From assembly GCA_902763805.1 (NCBI GenBank), contig CACWTN010000001.1, positions 1 to 51,682 of the forward strand: a stretch of DNA of 51,682 nt, in the 5' to 3' direction. A program made the position numbers and the translations under genes. The notes below the pieces were generated by a model that searched no databases, was not told the DNA's origin, and was given only the letters and a program-made list of their open reading frames with translations. Positions 49,628-51,682 of the stretch are shown piece by piece (the first letter of the stretch is position 1; each line of letters opens with the position of its first letter). The DNA comes from an uncultured bacterium (lineage in GTDB: Bacteria; Cyanobacteriota; Vampirovibrionia; Gastranaerophilales; Gastranaerophilaceae).

Positions 49628-49729
49628 TTTTTTACTCCTTCTAAAACTGATACTTACCTGATTACCTATGTTCCCTAAAAAACAACTATACTAAATAATC
49701 AATTCATTCTTTTTTACCTTACGAATTTG

Positions 49730-49756
49730 TTATCGGCAATTTTTTTGAAAACTTTA
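49730..49756 (-). promoter_or_regulatory. Perfect sigma-28 (FliA) promoter
   Basis: Minus strand: TAAAGTTT at 49756-49749, exactly 11 bases, GCCGATAA at 49737-49730: a 16 of 16 match to consensus. It points at the two small genes 49627-49158. Confidence 0.9.
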
Positions 49757-49875
49757 GAGTTTTTAAATTAATCGTTACAATTTGTTACACTTAAATTCCA
49801 AAATCATTAATTTTATTGGGTTCTGACTTTTGGTAAAAATTTTTATTAACTTTTGTTACAAAAAATAAACATGTG
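49757..49875. other. Intergenic DNA without a gene
   Basis: Between the sigma-28 promoter at 49730-49756 and promoter copy E at 49876 I see only AT-rich DNA (TTTTTGTTACA-type runs). No ORF, hairpin or repeat is supported here. Confidence 0.5.
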
Positions 49876-49909
49876 CGCAATTATTTAAATCAGAAATACT
49901 TTATATATA
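49876..49909 (+). promoter_or_regulatory. GGCAA-N16-TACTTTATATATA promoter, copy E
   Basis: Plus strand: CGCAA at 49876-49880 (4 of 5), 16-base spacer, TACTTTATATATA at 49897-49909 (13 of 13). It is the only plus-strand copy and is followed by a terminator only about 90 bases later. Confidence 0.6.
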
Positions 49910-49916
49910 TATCAAA

Positions 49917-50033
49917 GATATTAACAGAGAACATAACACAACCTTTCATACAACCTACACACTAACCTTCTACACATGAGGAATTAATTAAAAAAGATTC
50001 CAAACCCTATCTCAAAAGATTAGGGTTTTTTTT
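49917..50033 (+). ncRNA. Possible small RNA or remnant leader between promoter copy E and a terminator
   Basis: From the expected start near 49917 to the terminator at 50002-50033 is about 115 bases. The sequence is C/A-rich and little structured (ACAACCTACACACTAACC). It has no plausible coding frame: the ATG at 49976 is followed by two codons and a stop. It may be a short regulatory RNA, or the leader of a gene since lost. Confidence 0.4.
50002..50033 (+). terminator. Terminator after promoter copy E
   Basis: AAACCCTA (50002-50009) pairs with TAGGGTTT (50021-50028), followed by T8. Confidence 0.88.
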
Positions 50034-50036
50034 GCG

Positions 50037-50394
50037 TCAAATTATATAATTTGATGTTGTCATACTAACTTTGATTGTTCGCTTTGTAAGGCTTGGGGGC
50101 AACAGCGATATAATATAAAATTAAGGGGTTCGGGGCATAACGGAATGAGCAAACAATGTAGGCGAGAAAACAGCAAAACCGTCATTGTCTGAGCGTAAGC
50201 GAGTTTGACGGTTTTAGTTCGAGCCGTACTTTTGTTGAGCGAGTGGAGTTCGAGCCCCGAGAGTTTCTTTCACCTCTTTCTTTGCGGTCAAAGAAAGGGG
50301 CATATAAAAGTATTAGATTCTTCGGTACTTGGTTAAATTTAAAAACTCTGCCTCAGAATGACAATTTATACTTTATACATCAAATTATATAATT
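50037..50394. repeat. Repeat element bounded by direct copies of TCAAATTATATAATT
   Basis: The 15-mer TCAAATTATATAATT occurs at 50037-50051 (there part of a perfect 18-bp palindrome) and at 50380-50394. The interior contains nested inverted repeats: TCGGGGC 50130-50136 / GCCCCGA 50254-50260; AAAACCGTCA 50175-50184 / TGACGGTTTT 50206-50215; and CTTTCTTTG / CAAAGAAAG at 50276-50297. The right end contains AGATTCTTCGG and CAGAATGACA, phrases common in dispersed bacterial intergenic repeats. No ORF. A MITE-like or REP-like element is the best description. Confidence 0.6.
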
Positions 50395-50446
50395 AAATGA
50401 ATTTTAAAATAATTGTAAATTTTTGTTAAAATTTTTCTATTTCCTC

Positions 50447-50473
50447 TAAAGTTTTTAAAAAATCTGCCGTTAT
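50447..50473 (+). promoter_or_regulatory. Sigma-28 (FliA) promoter of the 50522 gene
   Basis: TAAAGTTT at 50447-50454, 11 bases, GCCGTTAT at 50466-50473: 14 of 16 consensus positions. The leader to the ATG at 50522 is about 42 bases. Confidence 0.8.
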
Positions 50474-50521
50474 TAATAACTATAAAATTAGATAGGATTA
50501 TGTAAGGTAAGGAGAATTGTT

Positions 50522-51682
50522 ATGTCCAATACTATTTCAGGCGATGGTAATTCACCAGAAAATGTTAAAAAAGTTAAAAATCTTAATGAATTTTTAAAAG
50601 CAAACCCTGAAGCTAAAAATGCAAAACAGATTATAAGTATCTTCAATGAACTGAATGCTCAAGATGACGGCGTTCTTTCAGAAGAAGAAGGAGAAATTTT
50701 TGTATATGACAGCGGCGAAGTTACAGCCAGAAAAAACGGCAAAACAGTTGCAAGTTTTTCTGCGTCAGGCAACCGATATGAGTACGATGAGAACGGTAAT
50801 CCGCATTACGTAGTACCTCCAAAAGCAGTTGTATTGTCAACGAAATTTAAAAATACAAAAGTTGCGCAATATGATGAAGCAGGCAATCTTTTCACAACAT
50901 TTAAACCGGGTGACAGTTTTGTTGGAACTCTTATGAGATTAGGACTTGACTATAGCGATCCCGAAATCAAAAAAGCGATGGAGGAAGCTAACCAGGAAGC
51001 AGCCAAAAGAGGCAAATTTGTAAGAGAAGATAACGGCGGCGGATTTTTGCAGGTGAAAATTCCTAAAGAAGTTCTGGAAAAATATGATGTAAAAAATCGG
51101 GCAAACAGCATTGAACTTCATAAAAAATCTCAGGCAAAACAAACAGATGAAGCAAAACCTGCTGAAGATAAAAAAGCAGATACTATTAAGGCAGAAGCTG
51201 CAGTAAAGAAAAATAATCCTTATCAGGTTGCTTTTGACCTGACAAAAAAAGTGGTTGTACCTGAACTGGAAAAAGCCAAGGCACAAAAAGAACAGGAAGC
51301 CCAAAAGGCACGAGATGATGCAAATAAAGCTTTTGCTAATAAAATGCAAAGCGAATGGAGTGAATATGAAATAGAGTTTGCATCACCTGAATCAGTAGAA
51401 AAAGATAATCGTCCTTCCGCTTTTACGGAAGAAAATGTTCAGACACCACCGCCAGTTGACCCCAAAAGAATTAAATCACAAAAAACTGAGGACATAGTAT
51501 CACCGATTAAAGATCCAAAACTACTTAAAAATAAAATAAAAACCAAAACAGATAAAACCGAACAGGAAAAACTTGAGGCTCAAAAAAAAGCTGAAGCTGA
51601 AAGACTTGAGGCGCAAAAGAAAGCTGAACAGGAAAGACTTGAAGCTCAGAAAAAAGCTGAAGCTGAAAGACTTGAGGCTCAA
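50522..51682 (+). CDS. EF-hand-like, coiled-coil repeat protein, truncated by the window end
   Basis: An open frame of at least 387 codons with no stop before the edge. AAGGAG precedes the ATG. An EF-hand-like loop (NAQDDGVLSEEE, about 48-59) lies in the N-terminal part. A LysM-like region follows (FKPGDSFVGTLMRLGLDYSDPEIKKAMEEANQEA, ending IPKEVLEKYDV). From about residue 195 it is Lys/Ala/Glu-rich, and the end consists of 11-residue repeats (ERLEAQKKAEA) that form a TolA-like helix. With a near-consensus FliA promoter it is probably expressed with late flagellar genes. A structural or surface role is inferred. The total length is unknown. Confidence 0.75.
   Translation, partial: MSNTISGDGNSPENVKKVKNLNEFLKANPEAKNAKQIISIFNELNAQDDGVLSEEEGEIFVYDSGEVTARKNGKTVASFSASGNRYEYDENGNPHYVVPPKAVVLSTKFKNTKVAQYDEAGNLFTTFKPGDSFVGTLMRLGLDYSDPEIKKAMEEANQEAAKRGKFVREDNGGGFLQVKIPKEVLEKYDVKNRANSIELHKKSQAKQTDEAKPAEDKKADTIKAEAAVKKNNPYQVAFDLTKKVVVPELEKAKAQKEQEAQKARDDANKAFANKMQSEWSEYEIEFASPESVEKDNRPSAFTEENVQTPPPVDPKRIKSQKTEDIVSPIKDPKLLKNKIKTKTDKTEQEKLEAQKKAEAERLEAQKKAEQERLEAQKKAEAERLEAQ
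51571..51682 (+). repeat. 33-bp tandem repeats encoding an 11-residue helix unit
   Basis: Successive units of ERLEAQKKAEA/Q-type sequence repeat about every 33 bases from 51571 to the window edge. DNA identity between units is high, so the array is recent or kept uniform. It continues beyond the window. Confidence 0.8.

Noticed and set aside
50370..50385. TACTTTATACATC near the repeat element.
   Set aside because: It lacks GGCAA at the fixed spacing and the second half of the box differs.
1..51682. CRISPR array, prophage or insertion sequence.
   Set aside because: No regularly spaced repeats, no transposase, integrase or phage structural genes were seen.

Overview
The window looks like a low-GC, flagellated, Gram-negative-type chromosome. 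The gene content and style of the hypothetical proteins suggest a gut Melainabacteria/Vampirovibrionia (Gastranaerophilales-like) genome. This assignment is an inference: it rests on fliD and motAB, an ADP-forming acetyl-CoA synthetase, a cyanobacterial-type DUF2993 protein, BioY/BioA biotin genes, many small lineage-specific proteins and AT-rich intergenic DNA. No rRNA is present to confirm it. No phage, insertion sequence or CRISPR array is visible. Most of the window is ordinary core chromosome.

Layout. 1-1.7 kb: small unknown proteins and SRP RNA. 1.7-6.6 kb: ADP-forming acetyl-CoA synthetase behind two related small proteins, rdgB, a secreted protein and a MarR regulator. 6.6-12.6 kb: tRNA-Lys with odd flanking debris, hom, metG, queD, uppP-deoC-yidD and a nucleotide-type kinase. 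12.6-18.5 kb: two lineage-specific proteins, hpf, fliD and a TPR protein. 18.5-24.4 kb (minus strand): mraY, bioY, a GNAT, an orphan HicB-like protein, GerMN, DUF2993 and HEAT-repeat proteins. 24.5-31.7 kb: mutS, a TPR-glycosyltransferase with a histone-like tail, motA-motB and a third overlapping gene. 31.8-34.2 kb: anti-sigma / ECF sigma / Spy-like operon and yhaM. 34.3-39.3 kb: a degenerate hybrid-cluster-like protein, a membrane protein, a CheR-like protein, a structured non-coding RNA and a degenerate phosphoesterase. 39.4-45.9 kb: bioA, a CoA-disulfide reductase-like flavoprotein, a matrixin-like protease, a 10TM metal exporter and a ferredoxin-nitroreductase. 46-49.1 kb: three DNA methyltransferases. 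49.1-51.7 kb: small flagellar-class genes, a repeat element and a truncated coiled-coil protein.

Two regulatory signals tie scattered genes together. First, a bipartite motif GGCAA-N16-TACTTTATATATA occurs five times with an invariant 16-base spacer. Four copies lie directly upstream of minus-strand genes (one just off the left edge); the fifth drives a short terminated transcript. I do not recognise it as a described promoter class, and it is the best candidate for something new here. Second, four near-perfect sigma-28 (FliA) promoters, TAAAGTTT-N11-GCCGATAA-like, precede fliD and three sets of unknown genes (1107-1657, 49627-49158, 50522-end). This places those unknown proteins in a probable late-flagellar regulon.

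Other themes are very tight tail-to-tail gene pairs, two of them with an antisense-facing terminator on the far side of the neighbour, and several full-length proteins that have lost family-defining catalytic or metal-binding residues.
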